Positions 21,657 through 31,832 of a DNA stretch of 64,000 bases are shown here, one piece after another. This DNA is from Antilocapra americana. Its lineage: Eukaryota > Chordata > Mammalia > Artiodactyla > Antilocapridae. Position 1 is the stretch's first letter; each line of letters starts with the position of its first letter. A model generated the notes under the pieces. It was not told where the DNA came from. It saw only the letters and a program-made list of their open reading frames with translations, and searched no databases. Where the stretch lies: assembly GCA_007570785.1 (NCBI GenBank), contig ML662449.1, positions 15,271,745-15,335,744 of the forward strand. The letters run 5' to 3'. The position numbers and the translations under genes are program-made.

Positions 21657-21920
21657 AGCAGTGATATTCAACCTGAAGCAGTTCTGCACTTCCCCACCCC
21701 TGGTAGAGGAACATTTAGTAGCTAATATCTGAAGGCATTTCTATCATCAAGATTGAAGTGGTCAAGATAAGAGATTGTCAAGTCTGAACTATTTCTGGTT
21801 TCTAGTGGTTAGAGGCCAGTGAGGCTGTTTAGTAAACATCCTACAACACACAAGACATAGCCAACACTGACAGAGGATCATCTGATTTAATGCCAAAGTG
21901 CCACTGCCAAGGTGCCCTGT
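21657..21920 (+). mobile_element. MER5A-like (hAT-Charlie) DNA transposon relic
   Basis: Starts cagtgatattcaacc, contains tctagtggttagaggccagt and aaacatcctacaacacacaa in the order of MER5A, and ends near gtgccactgccaaggtgcc. Nonautonomous and pre-dates ruminants. Confidence 0.7.
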
Positions 21921-21924
21921 GCTG

Positions 21925-22215
21925 TACTTACAGCTCCTTTTAGATGGAGGAGCTCTCTTTTGTTTTTCACAACTATTGTTCCTACTTGGATCTGAGCACA
22001 CTGTATCTTCCTTCTATGCCTTCAGGCCTTGGGGGTGAGAGGTCCGGAGCAGCTTCCCGCCGTTTCTGTTAAAACTCTTCATCATGCTTTGTAGATCTCC
22101 CCTTAATGCTGCTCTCATCTCTGTACAATTCCCTTCATTAAACTCTCTTTCATCAAAATTTTGGTGTGCAATGTTTCTCTGTGGGATGCTAAGTGACATA
22201 GAATTTTAGTTTTAC
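21925..22215. other. possible LTR-like relic
   Basis: Segments such as ccttcaggccttgggggtg and cccttcattaaactctcttt recall the 3' end of an old mammalian LTR, but I cannot name the family. The minus-strand open frame 22014-22199 has no homolog I recognise and lies within this repeat-like sequence. Confidence 0.3.
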
Positions 22216-22309
22216 CTGTAGCAATTGATATGAACATTAAGCATCATGTTCATTTTGCTTAAAATTTTAAGCGGGATGGCAAACTTCCACCAGTACCAGT
22301 TGGTAGCAG

Positions 22310-22475
22310 TTATGGAGTGTTGTCTCTGGGCCAGTTCTTTGATTTGGATGCTAATATGATTCTCATTTAGAAGATAGTAGAACTGAGGCACATGGGTGAA
22401 ATGACTTGCTCAAGGTCACATATTGAAAATGGCTCTCAAGCCTGGGTGTTTACTTCAGGCAGCGCACTTCAGAAA
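22310..22475 (+). mobile_element. MIR SINE relic
   Basis: Contains the MIR core signature: agaactgaggcacatgggtg, then atgacttgctcaaggtcaca and a trailing agcctgggtgtttactt. Diverged, as expected for a repeat shared by all mammals. Confidence 0.75.
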
Positions 22476-23468
22476 AAAGCTCTATAATATCTGTAACATA
22501 AAAAGTCATAGCTGGTGGTATGAATCATTCAAATAATCACAAAGAAATTGTCAGAGTAGCATCCAAGGCAACTCTTGGTAGTATTGTATACTTCCACTCT
22601 GCACATCCTTTTTTTTTTTTCTCTTTACTTCTTTATTCCTACTGTCTTATTCCCTCTCATTTCCTTTTTGTTTCTCTTTTCCCTTTTTTTTTTTTGCATG
22701 CCTCTTCACTTCCCACTGTTCCCTCCTTGCCTATTTTAACAAAACTTAGGTCTGCCTCTGGTACCTACATGCTAAAATAAACTAGGTTTATTTTTTTAGT
22801 CAGAATGGCATTCAAACCATTAGGAACAGAGAGAATGTATGAAATATTAATTAAGGCTATTTGCAAGATTTAATGAAATATTAAGTATAAAATCAAACTT
22901 TAGTTTTCCAAATGCTAGTGTCTTAAAGCAACAGTATAAGGAATTTTTCTTATATAATCAATTGAATCTTAAAGTCTACGTTTTAAAAACCCAGAAAAAG
23001 CAGGTTTTAATTTATATACATATTATATAGAGATATGAAGGTTTTTTTGAAAGGCATAGTTTATTTTTATAAGGGCTTTGGTTTGAAAATACAAAATGCT
23101 GACTTTTAAAAGTAGTAGAAAAGTGGTCAAGTTGATTCATTCTCTAAGGAATTATGACAGTAAAGGAAAAAGTATACCTGCCAATTTATATGCAGTTATC
23201 CTAATACGGGAACCTATTCCATCCACTTTTCACAATAAATATATACAGTGCTTAACATCAAAAGCTGAACTGGCCTGATACTATGAAAATGGATACATTG
23301 GTGGATAAATGAAATAAGATTTTTCTTAGAGGAAATACTGGATTTTTATTAAGTTAATTAGGAATTTATAGTATGCGAAGAATCAATTTTTTTAAAAGAA
23401 ATTTAAATACTCTTTCTAATATACAAGTTATGTTTTCCTAGGGGAATAATTTTTTCTAATTTCTATGA
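22476..23468. other. unique DNA with a pyrimidine-rich tract
   Basis: 22605-22735 is almost entirely C and T with two T runs of ten or more. The open frame 22520-22780 translates this tract and is not credible. Otherwise AT-rich and without recognised features. Confidence 0.5.
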
Positions 23469-23774
23469 CTGAAAAGTGAAAGTGAAACTTGCTTAGTTGC
23501 ATTGAACTCTTTAACTCCTGGATTGTAGCCTGTCAGGCTTCTCTGTCCATGGAATTCTCAAGGCCAGAAAACTGGAATGGGTAGTTGTTCCCTTCTCCAG
23601 AGGATCTTCCCAACCCAAGGACTGAACCCAAGTGTCCCACTTTGCAGGCAGATTCTTTACCGTCTGAGCCACCAGAGAAGCCCAAGAATACTGGAGCAGG
23701 TAGCTTATACCTTCTCCAGGGGATCTTCCTGACTTAGGAATCAAACCAAGGCCTCCTGCATTGCAGGTGGATTG
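23469..23774 (-). mobile_element. Bov-tA SINE with duplicated tRNA-like head, antisense
   Basis: Complete Bov-tA in reverse (tail at left, head ending ccaccagagaagccc near 23682), immediately followed by a second truncated head region (aagaatactggagcaggtag to gcattgcaggtggatt). Same junction as the dimers at 9716-10048 and 47911-48045. Confidence 0.85.
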
Positions 23775-24579
23775 AGAGCAATGAACAAAATGCTTGTCCT
23801 AAAATTACACGTAGAGAGAGTTAAGAATGAAACTTTCTGCTTGTAAATTCAAAGTGTTCTTCTATTCAGTCTTCTTATGGATGAAAGTAACCTTCAGAAA
23901 TAAGAAAACAAAGCACACTGTTTCTTATGGCAATTTTCTCTGTAAATAACACTTTCACAACTCAAAAGCAAAGAATTATCATGACATTTTGGAAATTTAA
24001 CTGAATTCAGGATGTGATTCCTCCTGCCTAAAACTATCCTGAATAACTGAAGAACTGGGAGAGATTAATTGCCTTGTTCATTCTCTGCAGGGAACAGAAT
24101 GTGCTGGAGATAAACTATATTGAAATTCACATGAAACTGACACAGAGAAGTATCTTCTTTTGATGTGTCTAATTAGTGTTATAAAGAGGTTTGAACAAAG
24201 ATATCAAATGAAGTATCCTGTGGCACTGCTTAAGAAATGACTCATGTTTCTTGGAGGGTTGCTTATAATCCCCACTAGTTTCAGGCATAGGCTATAAAGT
24301 AAGTATTTATTTTAATAGCCATAAAAAGAGGCAGGTGAAGATCATTAACATCTCCATGGGACTTGAAACATCATTGTGCTACTTTGGTTTCATAAACTGT
24401 TACTGCTACTTAAGAGACTTCTCTTTATCTAAATGACTAAATCAACCCTGGAAAAACAAAAATATTTTTTTAGAATGATTCCTCTATGTTGTTCTTATTC
24501 CTAATCACATGTAGAACCAGAGAGATGTCCATATAAGTAAAATGAAGGGATTGATTTGGAAGATATTTAAGGTCTACTT
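23775..24579. other. unique AT-rich DNA
   Basis: No repeat, exon or RNA gene recognised. Confidence 0.5.
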
Positions 24580-24590
24580 TGACTTATTTT

Positions 24591-24706
24591 GGAGAAGGAA
24601 ATGGCAACCCACTCCAGTACTCTTGCCTGGAGAATTCCATGAACAGAGGAGCCTGGCTGCAGTCCATGGGGTTGCAAAGAGTTGGATATGACTGAGCTAC
24701 TGACAC
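24591..24706 (+). mobile_element. Bov-A monomer SINE
   Basis: A single Bov-A unit (gagaaggaaatggcaaccc to gactgagctactgacac) without a tRNA head. Exact 11-bp duplications of tgacttatttt at 24580-24590 and 24707-24717 show it inserted as this 116-base unit. Confidence 0.92.
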
Positions 24707-24894
24707 TGACTTATTTTGTGTTTCCTGTGAATACATTTTTTTTTTTCTGTTGAGAGTAGTTGACAATGATAATGTAACAAGAGGGGAAATTAATTAGATT
24801 AATTTGGGATTTGAGATGTTCCTTAAAGAAGCTCATTTGTTACTGAAAAAAAAAGTCATTCTAAGGTGCTATGCACAATGTCTTTTAATAACTC

Positions 24895-25035
24895 ACTTAT
24901 AGTAGTGCAGTCCACCCCACCTAGAAATGCAAAAATCTCAGGTCTCACCCCAGATCTCATGAATTTGAGTCAGCATTTCAAGAAGGCCTCTATATGCTTC
25001 ATATGCATGTTGAAGTTTTGATATACTGCTTTAGC
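24895..25035 (+). mobile_element. MER20-like DNA transposon relic
   Basis: ctagaaatgcaaaaatctc, caccccagatctcatgaatt and a weakly matching end resemble the MER20 order. Diverged, ends uncertain. Confidence 0.5.
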
Positions 25036-25164
25036 AGATCAGTTTTTTCACAATAATCATCTACCAGAATGGTGATGGTATTTATATTAGATGAACCCAA
25101 TGTTTCCATTGTGCCTAGATCCAAAAATTACTCAAAAGAAAAAAATAATTTTTTTGTAGCTCCC

Positions 25165-25340
25165 ACAGAAGTTATTTGGACTAGCAACAGCAGCATGACC
25201 TGTTTTAGCTTGTTAGAAATGCAAATATTTTTACTCCTCCTCAGATCTACTGAATCAAATTTCTGGGTTCAGGTCTCAGGAATCTGTTTGAACAGACCCT
25301 ACAGGTGATTTTAATGCACAATGTGGCTTTGAGAATAGGA
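25165..25340 (+). mobile_element. MER20-like DNA transposon relic
   Basis: Better match than its neighbour: agcagcatgacctg, ttgttagaaatgcaaat, agatctactgaatcaaattt, tcaggaatctgtttgaacag and gtgattttaatgcacaat occur in MER20 order, ending at ctttgagaatag. Confidence 0.7.
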
Positions 25341-25394
25341 GCTGAAGAGTTATTGGACGTAGGTAATCAGGCTGAAAAACAGTTAACTGGAGTT

Positions 25395-25657
25395 GCTGCT
25401 GTTGCTGCAGTCGTGTCCGACTCTGTGTGACCCCATAGACGGCAGCCCACCAGGCTCCGCCATCCCTGGGATTCTCCAGGCAAGGACACTGGAGTGGGTT
25501 GCTGTTTCCTCTCCAATGCATGAAAGTGAAAAGTGAAAATGAAGTCATTCAGTTGTGTCCAACTCTTTGAGAGCCCATGGACTGCAGCCTACCAGGCTCC
25601 TCCGTCCATGGGATTTTCCAGGCAAGAGTACTGGAGTGGGTTGCCATTGCCTTCTCC
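25395..25657 (-). mobile_element. Bov-A2 SINE, antisense
   Basis: CTG-type tail at left, two Bov-A units with the atgaaagtgaaaagtgaaaa linker, ending gccttctcc. Exact 11-bp duplications of taactggagtt at 25384-25394 and 25658-25668. Confidence 0.95.
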
Positions 25658-25668
25658 TAACTGGAGTT

Positions 25669-26724
25669 ACCAAATAATAAAACAAAAGTTCCTAAAAGAG
25701 GCTTAGAGGGAAAGGACATATTTCCATAAACAGTGCCATCTTTTAAAGAATTTGTAACATGATGTGTGTGGAATTGACAATGATTGTTATATTTTCTTCA
25801 ACTCTAAATAAATTGTTGTCCTTCAAAATTCATAAAATGCTAGCTCCTTTACAGAACCCATGTCCCCTAAACAATATTGTTTTGCCGTTCTGAACCCCCA
25901 TCCTCATTATTTGTACAAAGAACCTTGGACGATTGCTTCAAATATAAAATTTCAAGAGTATAGATATTTGGTCTCATATCTATGTAGCCCCTAGGCATCT
26001 AGCCCCCTACCTGGGAAACAGTTGTTATCTAAATGTGTTTCCATTTATTTGTTAAAGTTTTGTTTAGAGATGAAAGCCCTATTTATTTTCCTGGTTTAGA
26101 AGCCATCTTATTTTCCTTAAAGATGAATAACTACCTATAAAATACATTGAAGTCCTCTGATTAAAAGTAAGCTGTGTTAATAATCTCTCCTTTTATGTAT
26201 TATGCATTAAAAAATCTACCAACAAAGTCGTAGAAGGTCTTTTACCCCCCAGTAGTACAATTGAAACATTTGATATACATAAAATCTGTCTAAGTTTTCA
26301 TCCATTTAAATCTGTAATTGTTTCTGTGTCCCTTGGAGAGCTTTTCTAGGTCAACTAAGTACTCACATTGTGTTACATGTTCCAAGGGTCCAAGTTAGTT
26401 TTACTTTCTAATCCTCAAAAAATAGGTTGCTAGCAAATGTCACTCATTTATACAATAGTTTGAAAAGATGCAAGGAAAACTTTGACTCTTGGTCAAATGT
26501 AAGCCCTTGCAGTTATTAGATTTCTTATTAACATTATTATTCCTAGCTCTCTAATAATTTCTTTTCTCAGGTTCAATCCTGAAAAACAAAACAAAAATCA
26601 ACAACAACAAAAATAAGTGACAAAGAATTGTTGAAAATACAGTGATATGATTACAAATGTCTAATCTTCATCTTGTCTCACTTTCAACTCAAAGAAATGA
26701 CTAAAGGATGAGAAAGATGCTGCA
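25669..26724. other. unique AT-rich DNA
   Basis: No repeat or gene recognised. Confidence 0.5.
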
Positions 26725-26738
26725 TGTGTATGTGTGTG

Positions 26739-26778
<40 letters not shown>
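26725..26778 (+). repeat. (TG)n microsatellite
   Basis: About 54 bases of TG repeat with single interruptions (TA and GCG). Likely length-polymorphic. The open frame beginning at 26734 is poly(Cys-Val) read through this repeat. Confidence 0.97.
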
Positions 26779-26780
<2 letters not shown>

Positions 26781-27995
26781 CACACATGTACATGTGCACC
26801 TGAATGCAGGGGTTGGAATTGCAGTACCAGTAATTTGGAAACAGTATAAAGTATTACCCTTTTGCCATCACCTTAGAGGATTTGGGGGGCAATTTAATGC
26901 AGCAAGAACCATCTAGAAGAAGGAAAACAATGGCTGGCTCAGAGCTACTCAATCTGATTTAGATGAGACTGAGGCAAAATATGACTAAAATGATCTTATT
27001 CATAAGAATGAGGAATGGAAGGGAAGTGGTGCAGCAGCAAAGCCTCTATGTGGAATCCTTTTGACAACTGTGTTTCCTCAGTAGCCTTAAGTAGCTGCCA
27101 GGAAGAACTGAGGTCCAGTACTTTGGCTAGATTACTTTGGCTCAAACAGCTTTGGCTAGATTACTTCCCTAGAGCATCAAGAAAGGTGTGTGTAGCACCT
27201 CGAATCATTTCCAGATGAACTGGAACAGTTTGGTTTAAGACTAACCTGGAATATACCTCAAGGCAATATACTCCTATAGGAGTCCAAACTAGCACTGAGA
27301 GGATCTTTCTCTTGACAGACCCCAGGGACTAAACTCTTCCTTTGCCTCTAAATTTCTAGGATTCTGAATTTTGAGTGCCTTCCACTTAATATCCAGAAGG
27401 ACACTTATACTGTCCATGGGAGAAATGAGGGGTTGGAGGAAAACCCACCCAGGTGATTTTGGTGGAAATTGAAGCCCAGAGTTTTTCTCATGTCTGAAAG
27501 ACAGATAAAAAAGAATAAAATAAACATCAAAACATAGATGGGCAGGTGTGAGACAAATGCAAAAATTTACAGGAAATTACTTAAGAATAGGAAAAAAGTT
27601 GTGGGCAAAGAGAACCAGAAAGTTAGCAACGTCTAAATAAAAGATCTGTCTGCTTGGGCTGAACTGAGCTGTAACTTGTCTGCTGTTTTAAACACTTTAG
27701 TCCACTTTTCCAAATTTTTGTTGCTATGAGGCAAGAACTGAGAAGAGAAATAAACTTACCTGACAGATCTCAAAACTATTTGTACTAAAATATGCCGCCG
27801 CCCAATTGAAATTCTCGATACATAAGGTTTTTAAAGTTTCAGAAACCATGAACAGAAGGCATATAAATCTGGGGGGTGGGGAGGTTAAAGCACTACTATT
27901 GCATGTAGGTAGAACAGGACAAAAGCGAAATAAGAAAGCAATTTCAAAAGAATTTTAAAAACATTTACTGAGAATCAGGTAGTAAATAGATATAC
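26779..27995. other. unique DNA with a small direct duplication
   Basis: ctttggctagattactt occurs at 27121-27137 and again at 27150-27166. No repeat family or gene recognised. Confidence 0.5.
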
Positions 27996-28208
27996 TTTCC
28001 AGGTGCCCCTAGTGGTAAATAACCTGCCTGCCACTGCAGGGACATAGGAGACACAGGTTCCATCCCTGGGTGGGGAAGATCCCCTGGAGGAGGGCACAGC
28101 AATCCACTCCAGTATTCTTGCCTGGAAAATCCCATGGACAAGGGAGCCTGGTGGGCTGCAGTTCATAGGGTCACAAAGAGTGGGACAAGACTGAAGCCAC
28201 TTAGCACA
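27996..28208 (+). mobile_element. Bov-tA SINE
   Basis: tRNA-like head (ttccaggtgcccctagtgg), body (gcaatccactccag) and tail (gaagccacttagcacaaa). Lies tail-to-tail with the SINE that follows. Confidence 0.88.
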
Positions 28209-28226
28209 AATAAATGTTGATGATGT

Positions 28227-28448
28227 GTGTGTGTGTGCTTGCTTGCTCAGTTATGTCTGACTCTTTGCGACCCCACAGACTGTAGCCCACGAGGCTCATC
28301 TGTCCATGTAATTTTATAGGCAAGAATACTGGAGTGGGTTGAAATTTCCTTTTCCAGGGGATCTTCCCCACCTCGGGATTGAACCTGCGTCTCCTGTGTC
28401 TCCTGCATTGGCAAGAGGATTCTTTACCACTGAGACACCTGGAAAGCC
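28227..28448 (-). mobile_element. Bov-tA SINE, antisense, TG-rich tail
   Basis: Reversed tail is a short (TG)n, then ctcagttatgtctgactc, body and head ending gagacacctggaaagcc. Probable target duplication tgttgatg, followed by a/g and tgt, at 28215-28226 and 28449-28460. Confidence 0.88.
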
Positions 28449-28460
28449 TGTTGATGGTGT

Positions 28461-30914
28461 ACTAAGTAAAAAAAGAAAAAATGGAGCATAATTACTGAAA
28501 GAGACAAATATGTAAAAGCAATAATAAACTGACTAAGAGAACCTTTGCCTTCCCCTAACTTGGACTAAACATTAAAATTTCATGACAATAAACCTCTATT
28601 CTACTTTTTTTTTTAAAACAGCATTTATTTTAGAAAACTTGCAGTTATAAATACTTTCTCTTCCCCTGTAAGATTGAAGTCTTCTCCCAGCCTCTTGGCA
28701 GTTCCACAATCCAGGAAATATCTTTCTCAAAGACCTTTGAAAAGTAATCATTAAAAAAATAGCATCCCTATCTCTTAGTCTCTTTGGGATGGTCAAGAAG
28801 CACCGATTAGAAACACAAATGGCCTAATCATATTGATCAACTTTACCCCAGTGGCATCCAGTGATTTCCTACTAGCTCACAAAGGGCTTACTTACTGTCC
28901 AGCCTTGTTTCAGCAGAGCAGCTCAGTTCAATCTCCTACTTACTGCAATCATCTTTAATAAAATGTTTCTTGCCTATTTAAGTCTGCATAGTGGAATTTT
29001 TCTTTGACAAAACCCATATAGTTTCAATAAAAGCTATATATACCATATACCGTATGGTATGGGTCATGTACCGTATATGTGGGTGAGTAAAATGATAAAT
29101 TTTTCATTATTTGTCATTACCATTTTATATGTATTTTCACTATAGAAGTTGAAATAAAAAGAAAGAATGCTAATTCCAAAGTAGATTTAAAGGAAAGAAA
29201 CAACTAAAAATAAATCAAAGATAAAACATTTAAATAATATAAATTTAAATTCTCAAAGATGTGATATTTACACAGAAAAATACATCAAAGAAATATATAA
29301 AATAAAAATATTTTAGGGGGAAAAATCACTAGAAATCACTTCCTTTCAGTTTTTCATAGACCATGTGGAAAAAATAAAGGTTGTAAAAAGTTTAATCTTG
29401 AAATCAATGTTTATTTACTAGGTGTAATACATTTTCAGAATTCTTAAATTCCATTGTTGTCAAATACATGTTGAATTGAAGATAATTATAGCTGTTCAGA
29501 AGAAAAAATTAATAATTTAGTAAATGTAACCATATTAAATAATTTTAAATTAGTTAATGGTTTCTGAAAGTTTAATTGTTGCCATGAAACAATTTAAATT
29601 GTGAAGAGGGTGTAATTCTAGAGTTGATGTTTTATTAAATACATAGCAATTACTTAAGCTTGTATTCAAAATTTTAAATTACTTATAAATGTCTTTTAAC
29701 CTTTAATCATTTTTTATTCTCTAAATATATATTCATATGTATCTTAGAGATATGCATGCTTAGGTGCAGGAGAACATTGTTTACAAAATGACCACTGTTA
29801 ATTACTGTTGGAAACAATTCAAATCCCATCAGCATGGAATGAATAAATAAATTGCATTATTTTTATTTAGAGGAAAATGTATTAATAGAACCTTAATTCT
29901 TTTGGTATCAAAATGCTAAAAATATGCAAACTAAACATTTGCTTCAAGAAACTAAAACAAATTTTAAAAGATAATGAAATAAATTTGTGAGAGAAAAGGA
30001 TGTCTCAAGAAGGGTTTTAACAAATTATTGACTAATATAAAATAATTAAATATTATTAATCATTTTTTATTTGAAAACTGCTGTAAAATAATGACAAATA
30101 CATTTTCCTTGTGCTAATCAATATATTCTTTTTTCCCTGCCATGTTTAACAAGTATTTAATTGCACTTTCCACAATCAGACCTCGGGAGATTGACGCATA
30201 GTATACAAAACAGACAGGGTCTCTGTCTTACACACTGATATTATATGATCAAGTTAATGGTCAGATTGGGAAGATGACATTTCTGGCAGAGGGAAAACAG
30301 GGGCAAAGTCATGAGGCAACAGACAACAATAGGATTTTTGAAAGAAATCCAAGGTGACAGTACTTGTTTGTGTGAATGTGTATATGTGTGTTTGGGGTAC
30401 ATTAACTGCAATGCTCAATCAGCATTTTAGAATGTAATGAGAGAAATATGTATATGAGCTTATACTAAAAGGAATCACAGCAAAAGTAATTAGTAATATC
30501 TAGATTATTCATTAGGAAAAATGCAGAATTGGAGGGATAACAAAATGTTTGATTTTTTTAAACTAAAATTTTCTTGCATTTACCTTATTTAATTATTAAA
30601 GTGAGAAAATGCAAACAATTATATTTTTAGAAGCTCATTGTCAAATAAGCTTTAATATTTTGAACTTAATATCCCTAAAGTTCATGATATATTCACATTT
30701 ATCTAATGTGAATAGATACTGTTCAGCCCTAAATATAGCTGTATCACAAAATAGATGCATAAGTACCACTAGATTAATGTTTCTGTAAAAGAATCCCAGT
30801 TTCTTTAGTTAAGAAGTTATTCAAATAAAAAACTTGTACTACATTAATTTATGTATTGTAATACTATTCAGACTTTGAAGATTATGATGGAAAACATATT
30901 TAAGGTCAGAAAAC
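28461..30914. other. long AT-rich region, few faint relics
   Basis: No gene seen. 29740-29880 (ttggaaacaattcaaatccc, then gaatgaataaataaattg) looks like an eroded sense L1 ORF2 piece. 30160-30350 faintly resembles an old L2-class repeat. A small hairpin (8-bp arms ataccata/tatggtat, 5-base loop) lies at 29040-29060. Confidence 0.4.
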
Positions 30915-30915
30915 C

Positions 30916-30944
<29 letters not shown>
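30915..30944. repeat. (AT)n microsatellite
   Basis: About 15 uninterrupted AT/TA units in AT-rich surroundings. Confidence 0.95.
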
Positions 30945-30946
<2 letters not shown>

Positions 30947-31535
30947 AAATGAAAAATTTTGATGAATTACTATATTTCCATTAAAATAAATCTAGCACAT
31001 ATGCCTATGCACAGATATGAATGTTGTGTTTTTCACTGTGTGATGAATTTAAGCTGGTTTCTATGCTCTTCTTTTATAAACATGTAATATGAATAAATGA
31101 TATCTTTTAAAAATTAGGTATTCTATGTAATTTCATTTATTAAAATCTTGTTTTTATTATTGGGTACCCTTGATTTTGAAATGATAAGTATAATATTCTC
31201 TTCATTTCATGCAAGAAGAGCTTCCCATAATTTTATTAATATCAAGATTCTATATCTGAATAACTTCTTAAAATACTAGTAATTGTGTTGGCCAGTAATT
31301 TTGTCAATATGGAATTTCCTTCCATTTGATTTTTTATGTACTCATTTTTCACAAATATGAAATACTAAGACAGTTAAGTAAATAAAACTAACAGAAAATT
31401 ACCCAGTCCAGATGTGGTAAAATGTTTCCTTAAATCAATTAGTTTGCACAAAATTAATTCAATTCAAATAAAGAATCACAATAACTGACTGGCAGACTGC
31501 ACTCTAGGATGCACTGTAGCAACTTGGGACTTTGT
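30945..31535. other. unique AT-rich DNA
   Basis: No repeat or gene recognised. Confidence 0.5.
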
Positions 31536-31544
31536 CATTGTATT

Positions 31545-31823
31545 CTGCTGTTGCTGCTGCTGAGTTGTTTCAGTCACGTCCGGCTCCGTGTGACCACGTA
31601 GAGGGCAGCTCACCAGGCTCCCCCATCCCTGGGATTCTCCAGGCAAGAACACTGGAGTGGGTTTGCCATTTCCTTCTCCAATGCATGAAAGTGAAAAGTG
31701 AAAGTGAAGTCTCTCAGTTGTGTCCGACTCCCCGCGACCCCATGGACTGTAGTCTATGAGGTATCTCTGGCCACAGAATTTTCCAGTCACGAGTACTGGA
31801 GTGGGTTCCCATTGCCTTCTCCG
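31545..31823 (-). mobile_element. Bov-A2 SINE, antisense
   Basis: CTG tail (ctgctgttgctgctgctg), two Bov-A units and the gaaagtgaaaagtgaaagtg linker, ending in ccttctccg. 9-bp duplications cattgtatt at 31536-31544 and 31824-31832. Confidence 0.95.
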
Positions 31824-31832
31824 CATTGTATT

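Noticed and set aside
22014..22199. 61-residue minus-strand open frame of non-repetitive appearance
   Set aside because: Falls in what looks like an old LTR-like relic. No supporting exon structure.
22520..22780. Serine/phenylalanine-rich open frame resembling a membrane peptide
   Set aside because: Produced by a polypyrimidine tract.
26734..26916. Open frame with poly(Cys-Val) start
   Set aside because: Translation of a TG microsatellite.
2313..28448. tRNA-like sequences with A and B box character
   Set aside because: They are heads of Bov-tA SINEs, diverged from tRNA and followed by Bov-A bodies. No cloverleaf tRNA gene is supported.
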